This document shows, in pieces, positions 35,700 through 44,353 of a DNA stretch of 64,000 nt. Numbering within the stretch: position 1 is the first letter of the stretch; each line of letters begins with the position of its first letter. A program made the position numbers and the translations under genes. Source of the stretch: Leuconostocaceae bacterium ESL0958 (GTDB lineage Bacteria; Bacillota; Bacilli; Lactobacillales; Lactobacillaceae); assembly GCA_029433265.1 (NCBI GenBank), contig JAQTHT010000002.1, positions 1-64,000 of the forward strand. The letters are read 5' to 3'. The notes beneath the pieces were generated by a model. That model searched no databases. It had not been told where the DNA came from and saw nothing but the letters and a program-made list of their open reading frames with translations.

Positions 35700-36254
35700 T
35701 TATTCTGGCTTAATAAGCCCTAAAGCAGCGCCGAAAGAATCCTTTGTACTATCATTGCCTTCTGTTGGCTTATATCCGCCTTGTGCTTTTTCGCCCTCGA
35801 ACAAGAACGGCTTATCAGTTTCCAACTGCTTAATCTGATCATCAAGGCCATCGACCTTTCCATCATCAGTCAACTTCAATGTGTCGACATTTAAGAGTTG
35901 CTTCAAGACATCCTTGTCTCGTGCTTTCGTCTGACTCAACACAGAATCAACAGCAGCATCAAGCTTCATTTGAGCCTTTTCAGACTCCCATTGCTTCGAT
36001 GACTCGTCATACTTGGTTGTCAGTTCAGCAATCTGTGTGGACAACTCTTCATTGTCCTTGCTCTGCTTCTTGAGCTTGGCCAAATCCTTATCACGTTCCT
36101 TCAGCTGTTCTTGCAACTGGTCCCGTTCCGTTTCAGTGGCCGAAAGCTTTTCTGCAGATTCATTGGCATTGCCAATCTCAACATGATGTTGCTTCATGAC
36201 CGCTTCTACTTGCTCCTCGTTAAGCCCCAATTCACGTAATTCTTCACGCTTCAT
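35700..36254 (-). CDS. Capsid scaffold protein (GP20-like)
   Basis: The 184-aa protein is an extended coiled coil (residues 30-110, SAEKLSATETERDQLQEQLK) with an N-terminal LGLNEEQVEAVMKQH segment typical of phage minor structural GP20/scaffold proteins. It guides capsid assembly and sits just before the capsid gene. It is preceded by a terminator at 36351-36381. Confidence 0.9.
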   Translation of the reverse strand: MKREELRELGLNEEQVEAVMKQHHVEIGNANESAEKLSATETERDQLQEQLKERDKDLAKLKKQSKDNEELSTQIAELTTKYDESSKQWESEKAQMKLDAAVDSVLSQTKARDKDVLKQLLNVDTLKLTDDGKVDGLDDQIKQLETDKPFLFEGEKAQGGYKPTEGNDSTKDSFGAALGLIKPE

Positions 36255-36350
36255 GCATTCTCCTTCTCATCCAGTTTTACGCCCGATGACGGCGATTGAA
36301 GGTATAAAAAATAAGCCTTTTTACGCCATGCTCAGGGCGAAAATATGTAC

Positions 36351-36381
36351 AAAAAAAGCACTCACTCAAATGTGAATGCTT
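36351..36381 (-). terminator. Internal terminator within the head gene cluster
   Basis: On the minus strand AAGCATTCAC pairs with GTGAGTGCTT and is followed by a run of seven T. It lies just after the small gene 36386-36604 and before the scaffold gene, so it could reduce read-through from the portal and head genes to the capsid genes. About 95 bp to the scaffold start contain no gene but could hold a promoter. Confidence 0.85.
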
Positions 36382-36385
36382 ATTA

Positions 36386-36604
36386 TTAATCAATTACTTG
36401 ATAACTTTTAATCTCGTTGTCTTCAATTCCATACCAATTTCCATTGTCTCCAACAATAGTGTACTCAATGTCTCCGCTTTCAGTATCATGTTCACTGGAT
36501 GCACCGTTTACTCTTCCCAAAATATCCGGTCCATTGTCATTAAAAATAAATCGGCAATGTTTTCCAAAATCATCATATTTTATTTTCATCGGTTTAAATG
36601 CCAT
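36386..36604 (-). CDS. Small protein next to the Ntox50 head protein; likely immunity protein
   Basis: The 72-aa protein from the ATG at 36604 (MAFKPMKIKYDDFG) has a GGGAG ribosome-binding site overlapping the end of the upstream toxin-tailed gene. It is acidic and beta-rich (DIEYTIVGDNGNWYGIEDNEI). It is not a known morphogenesis protein, and its place directly after a polymorphic-toxin domain and before a terminator is that of an immunity gene. The role is inferred from context. Confidence 0.7.
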   Translation of the reverse strand: MAFKPMKIKYDDFGKHCRFIFNDNGPDILGRVNGASSEHDTESGDIEYTIVGDNGNWYGIEDNEIKSYQVID

Positions 36605-36609
36605 AAAAA

Positions 36610-38046
36610 TCACTCCCCATTGTATGGCACGATATGCAATCTTGCCTTTGAATAATGTATTTTGATTCCAGTAATAACATTTACTGGTTCCCCATTTACG
36701 TAATTTAGACCTGGCAAACTCAATCCATTTATTGTTTCGGTATTTTTTAAATCATCGTTCCTGGTTGTTTCTCTTCGACCAGTACCCGCATATTTATCAA
36801 ATATTTTTTGAACATCAACACCATCATTAAAATAGCTTTTATCTTTCTGATGAGTGCTTTCCATGTGAGGCGCTTGCTTTTCATTGTTGATTTTACTGGT
36901 CCATTCACCCGAAAGCAACTTCTGGGCCGTGTCACGTTGGCCCCTATCAGCTGTTTTATCGTTGGCAATTTGTTTCCATCTACTGTAAGCAGCCTTGGCT
37001 TCCTCACCCCGGCTAGCAATGTCAACCCAATTCCGCCACTCGCTGTATTCCATCCTATCCACTAGTTCTTTCTCACCAGTGACAGGGTTCTTTGACCAAC
37101 GTTTACCGGATGTGAACTCATCCATACCATCAAAGTAGGGCGTTGTAGTACAGCGACAATGTGGATGGATTAAAGGATAATTCACACCACGTTCTATCTC
37201 ACTCGTTTTGAATATCTTATGATCTAGGCCCCCGCAAATCGAACAAGTCCTGCTTTCTAAGGTTGCTAAGTAGCGGTATTTCTCAACGTCTTGCTCATGG
37301 TAGGAGTCCATCGTAGCCGTTTCGGCGATATGGCGCTTCTCAGTCAGAATTAAGCGGTGAACATTGTAGTCCTTAGCATTCTTAAGAACCTGTTTTGCTT
37401 CCCGTGTCATTCTGTTTGCATCATAACCAAGCGTTACACCCTTAGCCAATACCTTTTCCAGGGTCCCGGGTATCTCTTCGACCATGTTTCCCCAAAGCCG
37501 CTTAGAGAAGTTGCTTCCCTGCCAGTTTTGATTGGCAACCGCTTTTAAATCAGCCTTGCTAACCTGCTGGAAGTTTGCCTGATAGGTCCCCAGTCCGTCC
37601 TGAATATCATAGGTCGATTTGTAGTAGTTATTCTCGTATGAACTTTCTAAACTGTCCTGAAACTTAGGTGTTTCCTGTTCAGCAAAGTCAGCCATCATCA
37701 ACTTTGTTTGAATAACCAGGGCCCGCATACGACTAATTCGCGACTTAGCAAACTCAATATCCATGTACTCTTTGAACAATTCGGGATAGTGACTATCATT
37801 AGCCATCTTCTCCCATTGTTCAAGTGTTTCTTTCCATTCATGGCTATTAGCAAGCTGTTTCTCAGCCGATTCGATGGATAACTCGTTACGTTGCGCGTAC
37901 TTTTCGACAAAATCAGCAATCTTTTCGAGCATTTCTTTCTCGACGAATGATAGCCGTTGTTTGAATTGCTTCTCGTATTCCTGCGTACTGAGCAACTCTT
38001 CCTTCGTTAACTCAAGCGAGCGCTTCTCCCAGTAGTTGTCAGCCAT
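36610..38046 (-). CDS. Minor head protein (SPP1 gp7-like) with C-terminal Ntox50-type toxin domain
   Basis: The 478-aa protein has a long helical N-terminus and the phage head morphogenesis domain (about 150-310) with TMDSYHEQDVEKYRYLATLE and CSICGGLDHKIF...YPLIHPHCRC, whose Cys and His residues bind zinc. After residue 390 a separate module carries DKYAGTGR and GIKIHYSKARLHIVPYNGE, the pattern of polymorphic toxin type 50, a predicted RNase fold. Gp7-like proteins enter the host with DNA, so the toxin could be delivered or could act in the host late in infection. Confidence 0.9.
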   Translation of the reverse strand: MADNYWEKRSLELTKEELLSTQEYEKQFKQRLSFVEKEMLEKIADFVEKYAQRNELSIESAEKQLANSHEWKETLEQWEKMANDSHYPELFKEYMDIEFAKSRISRMRALVIQTKLMMADFAEQETPKFQDSLESSYENNYYKSTYDIQDGLGTYQANFQQVSKADLKAVANQNWQGSNFSKRLWGNMVEEIPGTLEKVLAKGVTLGYDANRMTREAKQVLKNAKDYNVHRLILTEKRHIAETATMDSYHEQDVEKYRYLATLESRTCSICGGLDHKIFKTSEIERGVNYPLIHPHCRCTTTPYFDGMDEFTSGKRWSKNPVTGEKELVDRMEYSEWRNWVDIASRGEEAKAAYSRWKQIANDKTADRGQRDTAQKLLSGEWTSKINNEKQAPHMESTHQKDKSYFNDGVDVQKIFDKYAGTGRRETTRNDDLKNTETINGLSLPGLNYVNGEPVNVITGIKIHYSKARLHIVPYNGE

Positions 38047-38054
38047 GACTCACC

Positions 38055-39449
38055 TCATTCAGGAGCGAAACTGTCAGAACCTGCATTCTCTTCTTCACGA
38101 AGCTTAACCTCTTCTTGCCAATTTGAAACGATCGGGCTGTTCTTAGCGATTGCTTCCGCTGATGATACATTGGCCAAGTTAGCAACTACCTGCGCTTGTT
38201 CTAGGTCATTAGAAATCATCGAACGCTTCCACGTCTGTGTGATTGGTTTGTTGTCATCCAACCCGTAGTAACGCAGGATAAAGCGTACTAAGCGATTAAG
38301 CGCTGGACGGAACTCAGACTCAACCTTAGCCGCCTTCATTTCCAGCGCGCTGTACATCATCTTGACAGCCACGCCAGAAACCGAAGTGCCTAGCTGTATC
38401 TTGGTGATGTCCAATCCCTGACCGAATGTATAGATCGCATCGTTTAACATCGAAAGAAGCTTTTCACGGGCCTCAACTGGAATATCAATTTGCATAGTAT
38501 CAACTCCAGCAGAATTATCGCCATCTGTTTCGAACTTAATCGACTTGTACTTCCTTAAGTTCTCCATAAACTCGTCAATCGATTGACCGCCCATGTTCTT
38601 GAGAACCATGAACACTTCCTGAATATCTTGAACATCATTTACGAAGCCATTTAGTGTCAAATCAAAAGCATCAATCTGGCCCTTATACTGGTCCAAGTCA
38701 CCACGTTCATCAGAGTTATTAGCAAATCGAATGAAGGGTACATCTCCCATCTTGTGGACAAATACATTGCCCTGGTCAGTAACGTCCCCAGTGTTAATGT
38801 CAGTCGTTGTGATGATGTTATTGGTAATCATCTTGTCGTAACCTTCACCTAATGGGCGCTTATAAAACACCGCCTCGGTATCAGTCCAATACTCGTCATA
38901 TACATAGACATCACCAGAGTCTTCATCAAGTTTTTGATAAGAACGCCTAACCGCCAACAACTTGCGTTCAACCGTATCTGAATAAACTGGAGTAATTTGG
39001 CTCGGCTTGACAACACCGTACCGCAACTCCCCTGCTTCATCTTTCCAGACATGAACCCAAGCAACGCCAGCGAGTGAAGCATCGACAATCAATCGAGTAA
39101 TGGTTGAGCCGTAGCGGTCCCCCAGAGCATCGTTAATCTTCTTGTTGAGACCATCATCGTGTAAGTCGATGGTCGGGGCCTGCGATCCAGTGTATGAAGC
39201 TTTTTGGTCGACTAATAGCTGATGATAGTTAGACGAGATACGACTGTCAGAATTACGCAACGGCTTATCTTCTTGCTGCTTTTTACCATCAGCTCTTGAC
39301 TCGCCTCTGTTCTTCTTAGTGATGTCGTTTTGGTTCTTGTAATAACGCATGGAAGTATCATATTTGGCCTGCATAGCTTGCAGCGGTACATCCATTTGTT
39401 TGAATACTTTTTTTGCTGTCGCTAATTCCATTTCTACTTCCTTTACCAA
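38055..39449 (-). CDS. Portal protein (SPP1 gp6-like)
   Basis: The 464-aa protein lies between terminase and minor head genes and has portal features: SRISSNYHQLLVDQKASYTGSQ, VAWVHVWKDEAGELRYGVV, and the long helix with LGTSVSGVAVKMMYSALEMKAAK. It forms the dodecameric DNA gate. The stop of terL overlaps its start. Confidence 0.93.
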   Translation of the reverse strand: MVKEVEMELATAKKVFKQMDVPLQAMQAKYDTSMRYYKNQNDITKKNRGESRADGKKQQEDKPLRNSDSRISSNYHQLLVDQKASYTGSQAPTIDLHDDGLNKKINDALGDRYGSTITRLIVDASLAGVAWVHVWKDEAGELRYGVVKPSQITPVYSDTVERKLLAVRRSYQKLDEDSGDVYVYDEYWTDTEAVFYKRPLGEGYDKMITNNIITTTDINTGDVTDQGNVFVHKMGDVPFIRFANNSDERGDLDQYKGQIDAFDLTLNGFVNDVQDIQEVFMVLKNMGGQSIDEFMENLRKYKSIKFETDGDNSAGVDTMQIDIPVEAREKLLSMLNDAIYTFGQGLDITKIQLGTSVSGVAVKMMYSALEMKAAKVESEFRPALNRLVRFILRYYGLDDNKPITQTWKRSMISNDLEQAQVVANLANVSSAEAIAKNSPIVSNWQEEVKLREEENAGSDSFAPE

Positions 39450-40726
39450 GACACAAATCCGGTTCTGTTAGCTAATACTGTGTACACAAAATATCTGTCT
39501 GCATCGAGAGCGTGATCATGTTCTTTGACCGGCTTATCCTCGCCACGGTCAGCAGCTTTCTCGTCCCAAATGTAAGCATTCATCTCTGTGAACGTATTCT
39601 TACAGCGAGACGACCATTTAATCTTGCCTGTATCCATGGCCGACATAGTGGCCCGAATACCATTGACGACATCGTTCTTGGCCCGCTTGACGAAGTAGCC
39701 ATGACTTTGCAGCTCTTTCTTAAAAGAAGCGGCCGCAGGGTCAAGGATAATTGTTACTGACTTAGCCATGCCATTGCGTTCATAGAACTCATCTAGGTCT
39801 TGCCTAAGCTCACTGTCAGTCTTCTCACGCTTACTTTCACGACCTGAATAGTAGAACTCGTCAACGCAGTACCAAGTCCCCTGATAGAGCGACCAACGCT
39901 TAAATACAGTGGCATTCTGAGTACCGTAGTCAGCCGTCACGTAATTTTTTTCATAGACGGTATCATCCGGCAGGTCAACAACCATTGTGTTCTTGTCGAA
40001 CATGGAGTAGATCACGCCTTCTGACACCACCCACTGACCAAGAATGTATCGCTGATAAAACACGCCCGAATAGGAGCGCTCATACCGTTCAATAACTTTC
40101 TTAGACAACGACGGGTTGTCCTTCATCAGAAAATGAATACGAATAGCATTCTTTTCGGACAAGTTATCAATCCAGTTCTTTTTGAACCAGTGATAGGGCC
40201 CTTCTGGGTTGCCGTTGAACCACCATTTGCCACCGTCAACCGAAACGCGAGATGTGCATTGGTTGACGAATGACTCCGGCATCAAGACAACCTCGTCAAA
40301 AAAGAAACCCGCAGCAGTCAACCCTTGAACAAGTTGGTACGATTTCTCATCTTTCCCACCAAACAGGTAAAAGTAGTTAACCACTCCGCCTCGACTGACT
40401 TCGATATAGTTATCCGAACGCCTATCCTTGACCGAATAACCTTCAGAAACAAGCATGGTGGACAGTGGAGCGATAACATTTCGCCTCAAAGACCCAATCG
40501 TCTTGCCGGCCATACCGAAATTTGTGTCATTAAAGTTAGACATGGCCCAAATCACATAACTAAGCGACATCACTACTGTTTTACCAGCTCGAACGGAGCC
40601 GTCAGCAATAATGGCATCTTTATCGTTATATGGGCTACCATCGGCCCACCAGGTCATCACTTGCAGCTGTTTTTTTGAAAATGGAGCAAAATTGAATTTA
40701 GTCCTAAGTTTCAATCTCGTCCCCAT
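39443..40726 (-). CDS. terL: Terminase large subunit
   Basis: The 427-aa protein from the ATG at 40726 (MGTRLKLRTKFNF, after AAGGAGG) has Walker A GSVRAGKT, Walker B FFDEVVLM and the nuclease strand TADYGTQNATVFKRW with further acidic residues in LDPAAASFKKEL and HDHALDADRYFVY. It cuts and pumps DNA into the head. A longer start at 40762 lies inside terS and lacks support. Confidence 0.95.
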   Translation of the reverse strand: MGTRLKLRTKFNFAPFSKKQLQVMTWWADGSPYNDKDAIIADGSVRAGKTVVMSLSYVIWAMSNFNDTNFGMAGKTIGSLRRNVIAPLSTMLVSEGYSVKDRRSDNYIEVSRGGVVNYFYLFGGKDEKSYQLVQGLTAAGFFFDEVVLMPESFVNQCTSRVSVDGGKWWFNGNPEGPYHWFKKNWIDNLSEKNAIRIHFLMKDNPSLSKKVIERYERSYSGVFYQRYILGQWVVSEGVIYSMFDKNTMVVDLPDDTVYEKNYVTADYGTQNATVFKRWSLYQGTWYCVDEFYYSGRESKREKTDSELRQDLDEFYERNGMAKSVTIILDPAAASFKKELQSHGYFVKRAKNDVVNGIRATMSAMDTGKIKWSSRCKNTFTEMNAYIWDEKAADRGEDKPVKEHDHALDADRYFVYTVLANRTGFVSW

Positions 40727-41510
40727 CTCCAAATACCTCCTTGCTGCTACTTGTAATAGCATTTAACAGGCTGTCCTGCATAACATCTTCCTGGTTATCT
40801 TCTTCTAGGCCAGCGAAGCGGTTGTTATGTAGCAAATAGTCCAACAATGTATCACGGGCCTTCGACTTGTCGTGCATTTCAAGAACGGGCCCATCTTTGC
40901 CGACTGTCACCTTCTTGACCAACTTAGTTTCAACTTCGCTCTTGTCCCGCAACGCCACCCAAGACTTGTGCTTGGTGTATTCTTGGCCACTGTCTTCGTC
41001 CTTCACACTGAACTCGTTGGACCCCCAGTCAACATAATCGCCAATGTCAGCTTTTGCTTCTGCTGCTAGGTCATCAACCAAATCAAAAACGCCCACGCTC
41101 AGCTCAACCATGCGAGCTTCACGCAGACGTTTAATTTCGGTTTGAATGCTATCATTTGCAATCATTCTTGGAGCATTCGCTCTTGCTGAATCGTAGTCAC
41201 AATCATAAGCATTAATATATGCTTGTGTTGCATTGGCAAGTCTGACATACTCGATAACAAAGCACTTTTGCCGGTCATTTAAGTCACTGTCAGCTAACTC
41301 TTGAATAGCTGGATGCAACTCTTTCTTGGTTGCAACCTTTTCCGTTTTGGTTGCAACTTTTTTATCGGAGGTTGCAACCTTGGTTTCATCGGACCAGTAA
41401 CGAGACTTCCATGACTTAACCGTGCTTAAGCTAACATCATACTTCTCTGCAATGTCCTTATATTTCATGCCAGCTAAGTAATCTTGCCTAGCATCATCTC
41501 GTTTCGTCAT
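40704..41510 (-). CDS. terS: Terminase small subunit
   Basis: The 268-aa DNA-recognition subunit has an N-terminal HTH (YKDIAEKYDVSLSTVKSWKSRY), a linker with repeated KVATKTEKVAT units, and the Terminase_2 core LNDRQKCFVIEYVRLANATQAYINAYDCD. It binds the packaging start site, probably near its own gene or in 41890-42475. It overlaps terL by 23 bp. Confidence 0.93.
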   Translation of the reverse strand: MTKRDDARQDYLAGMKYKDIAEKYDVSLSTVKSWKSRYWSDETKVATSDKKVATKTEKVATKKELHPAIQELADSDLNDRQKCFVIEYVRLANATQAYINAYDCDYDSARANAPRMIANDSIQTEIKRLREARMVELSVGVFDLVDDLAAEAKADIGDYVDWGSNEFSVKDEDSGQEYTKHKSWVALRDKSEVETKLVKKVTVGKDGPVLEMHDKSKARDTLLDYLLHNNRFAGLEEDNQEDVMQDSLLNAITSSSKEVFGDGDEIET

Positions 41511-41569
41511 GTCATTGGCGCTCCCCCTTTCGTCTTGATATATGTACTAAAAAAGACAGCCTGAGCTGC

Positions 41570-41752
41570 CTAAATAATCTCGTATGTTTGCTTGAATATG
41601 TCTGGTTTAACGGGCCAACTTTCTCCCTCAACACCAGTGATAATGTAATCTCCAATATCTGCTTTCATCGTTCCTTCAAGCGTTTCAATGTATTCAACTT
41701 GCTCGGCGATACGAGCCTCTAAAACAAGAGGTTTTTTCCTAACCTTAATCAC
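41570..41752 (-). CDS. Small phage protein (60 aa)
   Basis: A 60-aa protein with the common phage pattern [20 protein letters not shown] and [11 protein letters not shown]. It starts at a GTG that overlaps the stop of the 45-aa gene before it, after GGAG. Its function is unknown although similar small proteins occur in many Gram-positive phages. Confidence 0.75.
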   Translation of the reverse strand: MIKVRKKPLVLEARIAEQVEYIETLEGTMKADIGDYIITGVEGESWPVKPDIFKQTYEII

Positions 41753-41886
41753 AGCAAAACTCCAAAAACCAAGAACTTAATTGCTACAGTAAGCAGTGCC
41801 AGTGTTGATAGGAAAGCAGCACACGATGTCACAATAACGCTCAATACCATCAGACCGGTGGCAAATGATGATAACTTTTCTAGCAT
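41749..41886 (-). CDS. Small membrane protein (45 aa)
   Basis: A 45-aa frame with an excellent GGAGG ribosome-binding site five bases before ATG. It is almost wholly hydrophobic ([20 protein letters not shown]), so it is one or two membrane segments. It overlaps the next gene by 4 bp (stop TGA inside GTGA). Function unknown; small phage membrane peptides can be superinfection or lysis modulators. Confidence 0.65.
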   Translation of the reverse strand: MLEKLSSFATGLMVLSVIVTSCAAFLSTLALLTVAIKFLVFGVLL

Positions 41887-41899
41887 GAATCCTCCAAAT

Positions 41900-41937
41900 A
41901 AAAAGTGGTCGGTGCAAATATCGCACTAACCACTTTG
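41900..41937 (-). terminator. Terminator hairpin upstream of the packaging module
   Basis: On the minus strand AAAGTGGTTAGTGC pairs with GCACCGACCACTTT and is followed by TTATTT. It would end the early/middle leftward transcript coming from the replication genes, so late genes need read-through or a new promoter. Confidence 0.7.
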
Positions 41938-41968
41938 CTTAGTTGAACTATTTCCAATTTGGAAACAG

Positions 41969-42085
41969 TCATATGTACACAGGAATCTTCTCCCTGCACA
42001 TTCCACATCTGCCAAGGTATCTAATCTTGGCTAAATCACCCGGCAAATACTTAACCAAGCGCTCTGCCGAACTAATGAAGTACAA
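41969..42085 (-). CDS. Possible small Cys-containing peptide (38 aa, weak)
   Basis: A 38-codon frame from a TTG (after GAGGGG with very short spacing) reads LYFISSAERLVKYLPGDLAK and ends with a CGMC-type motif. It has protein-like composition and could be a small zinc-binding protein or the tail of a decayed gene. Start and translation are doubtful. Confidence 0.3.
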   Translation of the reverse strand: MYFISSAERLVKYLPGDLAKIRYLGRCGMCREKIPVYI

Positions 42086-42475
42086 GGCCCCTCATCACGG
42101 CGCGTTATGCAACTCAAACGATTAGGTATACCACCCTAACCGCCTACAATAAATTACAATATGCCGCCTTTTAAACCAAAAACGCAGGATTCACGACAAT
42201 ACCTATCTTCACACGTTTTTTCTAGCAGGTTACCAATAATAGCAACTGCTATGGGGTATGTACGCCCCGAAGGGCTTGTCCAAGACAAGGCGGGTCCAAC
42301 CATCAAGCGAACCGCCGGCTTTTGTTTGGAATGGCTAACGGCGCAGCATTTGAAGCAAACGTATTGATAATCAAAGGAGCACATCTAATGCCGCTGCGCC
42401 ATCATATCGAATTATTCGATGATACAATTATTGCACCTATTTTTAGGCAAAACGCGCAGTCAATGCGCAGTCATT
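42086..42475. other. Gene-poor region before the packaging module
   Basis: About 390 bp without a convincing gene. A minus-strand frame at 42154-42384 is Cys-rich without a ribosome-binding site. The region has two copies of GCGCAGTCA at 42454-42462 and 42465-42473 and a TTGACT at the same place on the minus strand. As it precedes the late genes and the small terminase, it probably holds the late promoter and perhaps the packaging site. Confidence 0.5.
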
Positions 42476-42904
42476 TTAGGGGGTCAAGTTATCCACAGGC
42501 TTAACGAACACACTAGCATTGAAGTCGTCTTTAATTGCTTTCAAATCAGCCTGGCATTGCCTGACAGACTTGTACAACCTATTGGAGTCACCAATCCATG
42601 TGTGGCGTTTCCTGGCATAGCGCAGCTTCAACAGCTGAACGTGATACTCGTCTAGCGTTTTCTCATAGTTCTCTACTGTGTCAATCTTATGCCTTAGATC
42701 GCGGACAATATGATCATCTTCCACCTTAGCAATTCGAGCAATGGTAGAGTTCAATGCTGTGTTGACATTCTGGACCTTGCCACCACCGATGTTCTCATCG
42801 TGCATACTGTTGGCATGCTTCAAATCATGTATGCGCCAAGCTAAATCATGCTGCCACTTTCCTGAGTAATAGCATTTGAAGTATTGTTCCGCTTTATCCG
42901 CCAC
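42476..42904 (-). CDS. Probable late transcription regulator (DUF722/RinA/ArpU type)
   Basis: A 142-aa basic, helical protein with a C-terminal HTH-like segment (RLYKSVRQCQADLKAIKDDF) and a mid segment ENYEKTLDEYHVQLLKLRYARKRHTW. It is the last gene of the early/middle block just before the late control region, where phages of Gram-positive bacteria keep their late activator. The family assignment is tentative. Confidence 0.6.
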   Translation of the reverse strand: MADKAEQYFKCYYSGKWQHDLAWRIHDLKHANSMHDENIGGGKVQNVNTALNSTIARIAKVEDDHIVRDLRHKIDTVENYEKTLDEYHVQLLKLRYARKRHTWIGDSNRLYKSVRQCQADLKAIKDDFNASVFVKPVDNLTP

Positions 42905-42907
42905 TAA

Positions 42908-43144
42908 CTAGTCCTCCTGTTCGTACTTGCTAATCATGTGGTCCAAATAGACCCGTGCTTTCTTCAAATCTTCCACGCCATTCTTTTTCTTATGCCGAAC
43001 AACATACTTGACCACGTTCCCGACATAGTAATCCAGGCCAAACGCGTCAATGACATCGAATACTTGCATGCCGTTGCTAGCCGTATAGCGATCTGGATTG
43101 ACTAGCTCTTCCTTACCCGTGTAATCCATCAGCTGCGACTCCAT
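42908..43144 (-). CDS. DUF3310 phage protein
   Basis: A 78-aa protein with DRYTASNGMQVFDVIDAFGL and GNVVKYVVRHKKKNGVEDLKKARVYLDHMI, the signature of DUF3310. Such proteins are common in the early regions of Gram-positive phages and are thought to act in nucleotide metabolism, though this is unproven. It overlaps pnuC by 16 bp. Confidence 0.85.
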   Translation of the reverse strand: MESQLMDYTGKEELVNPDRYTASNGMQVFDVIDAFGLDYYVGNVVKYVVRHKKKNGVEDLKKARVYLDHMISKYEQED

Positions 43145-43824
43145 ACCGAAAAGAAGCGGCCGTACAGCGCGGTGATCAAGTAGAACAGCATGGTCAGCAG
43201 CATTGGTAGTGAACTAGCGGAGTAGCCATCGTTTAATGCTGTAAGCCAGAGCGCGATATTCACGACATCGGCCATCAGCCAGAATGAGTAACTGTCCCCG
43301 AAACCTGCATAGACATAAATGGAAGCCGTGGCCATGATGACCAGGGACAAGCTATCCCAGAATGGGTTGGTATCGCCTAGTCCCTTGTAAACGAAAATCA
43401 TCGGGATCCATGCCGAGAACATAAAGCCGATAGTTACTAGCCAACCTGTTTCGGTTAATGAGCGAACGCCGTTCTCAATCCGATGGCCCCAGGTCTTCCA
43501 GGTCAGTAGGAGTGGCAGGTCAATTAAGGCGATAAAGATAAGTTGCTCCAGCACGCTAGCATAGTGTCCTGCGTTCCAGTTGACATAGATGAACCCTAGT
43601 GCCGAAATCATCCCCAGCAGGCCGTTAATCGGTTTCCCAATCATCATGTACACCGTACATGCCGACCCAACAATAGTGGCCAGCAGGGTAATCACTGACA
43701 GCTTGTTGATCTCGCCGCTCAGGAACAATGTCATCTGCACACCAACAATAAATGACAGCATGACAATTCCCACAGTATTTAGGCTGCGCAACTCTTGGCC
43801 CAGCCATCGCATGTATTGTTTCAT
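43129..43824 (-). CDS. pnuC: PnuC-like nicotinamide riboside transporter on a phage
   Basis: The 231-aa protein has seven hydrophobic segments and PnuC features, with GLLGMISALGFIYVNWNAGHYAS and the WxxW-rich segment LLLTWKTWGHRIENG. PnuC carries nicotinamide riboside into the cell, where it is turned to NMN and NAD. A phage copy could refill NAD during infection, for instance against NAD-depleting defence systems. It is coupled to its neighbours by short overlaps, so it belongs to the early operon. Substrate is inferred from the family. Confidence 0.85.
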   Translation of the reverse strand: MKQYMRWLGQELRSLNTVGIVMLSFIVGVQMTLFLSGEINKLSVITLLATIVGSACTVYMMIGKPINGLLGMISALGFIYVNWNAGHYASVLEQLIFIALIDLPLLLTWKTWGHRIENGVRSLTETGWLVTIGFMFSAWIPMIFVYKGLGDTNPFWDSLSLVIMATASIYVYAGFGDSYSFWLMADVVNIALWLTALNDGYSASSLPMLLTMLFYLITALYGRFFSVWSRS

Positions 43825-44162
43825 TCCTCTTCCTCCTGCTTCTTGTAACCGATCACATAAGCCATGACCACTTTTTCAAAGCTAACACCGTACCACTTAT
43901 AAAAGCTCGCAAGATGTAAAACAATATCGTGTTCTTCCAAGAACTTAATCTCTCGCTCGTTCAAAACGGGTTGATCTTCAATAGCTTTCTTTTGCCAAGC
44001 ATATGTTTTTTCCAACTCGTCGATAATATGCTCGAACTCATTTAAAATCTCATGGACTTCTAAACAAGAATAATCCACTCTATAAGGATCACCGAGTGTC
44101 CTCATTCCAGCGGTGTGTTGCATATCCTGCAAAAATGAATTAGCCGCATCAAAATCCATCAC
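43821..44162 (-). CDS. DUF1642-like phage protein
   Basis: A 113-aa acidic protein that ends with VVMAYVIGYKKQEEEE and contains EDQPVLNEREIKFLEEHDI, the DUF1642 pattern common in lactic acid bacterial phages. It is a paralogue of the 64-aa protein next to it and overlaps both neighbours by 4 bp. Function unknown. Confidence 0.8.
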   Translation of the reverse strand: MMDFDAANSFLQDMQHTAGMRTLGDPYRVDYSCLEVHEILNEFEHIIDELEKTYAWQKKAIEDQPVLNEREIKFLEEHDIVLHLASFYKWYGVSFEKVVMAYVIGYKKQEEEE

Positions 44163-44353
44163 TCCACCTCTTCATATCCAATTACATATGCTTCTAGAAT
44201 TTTATTAAAGTCTACAGATGTGTCGTCTTCTTCCAACACATCGTACAAAGCATCTTCAATAACGCCTTCCATTCCGATTTCTTGTAGCCATTGAACTAAT
44301 TTCGCTTCTCGATGAGTCAATTTAGGTTGATCTTCAAACACTACTTTTGCCAT
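44159..44353 (-). CDS. Short DUF1642-like paralogue
   Basis: A 64-aa protein with FEDQPKLTHREAKLVQWLQ and ILEAYVIGYEEVE, aligned with the C-terminal half of the neighbouring 113-aa protein. The pair arose by tandem duplication. Function unknown. Confidence 0.75.
   Translation of the reverse strand: MAKVVFEDQPKLTHREAKLVQWLQEIGMEGVIEDALYDVLEEDDTSVDFNKILEAYVIGYEEVE

Noticed and set aside
42154-42384. A 76-codon Cys-rich minus-strand frame
   Set aside because: No ribosome-binding site, unlike neighbouring genes; composition not protein-like. Kept only as part of a gene-poor region.
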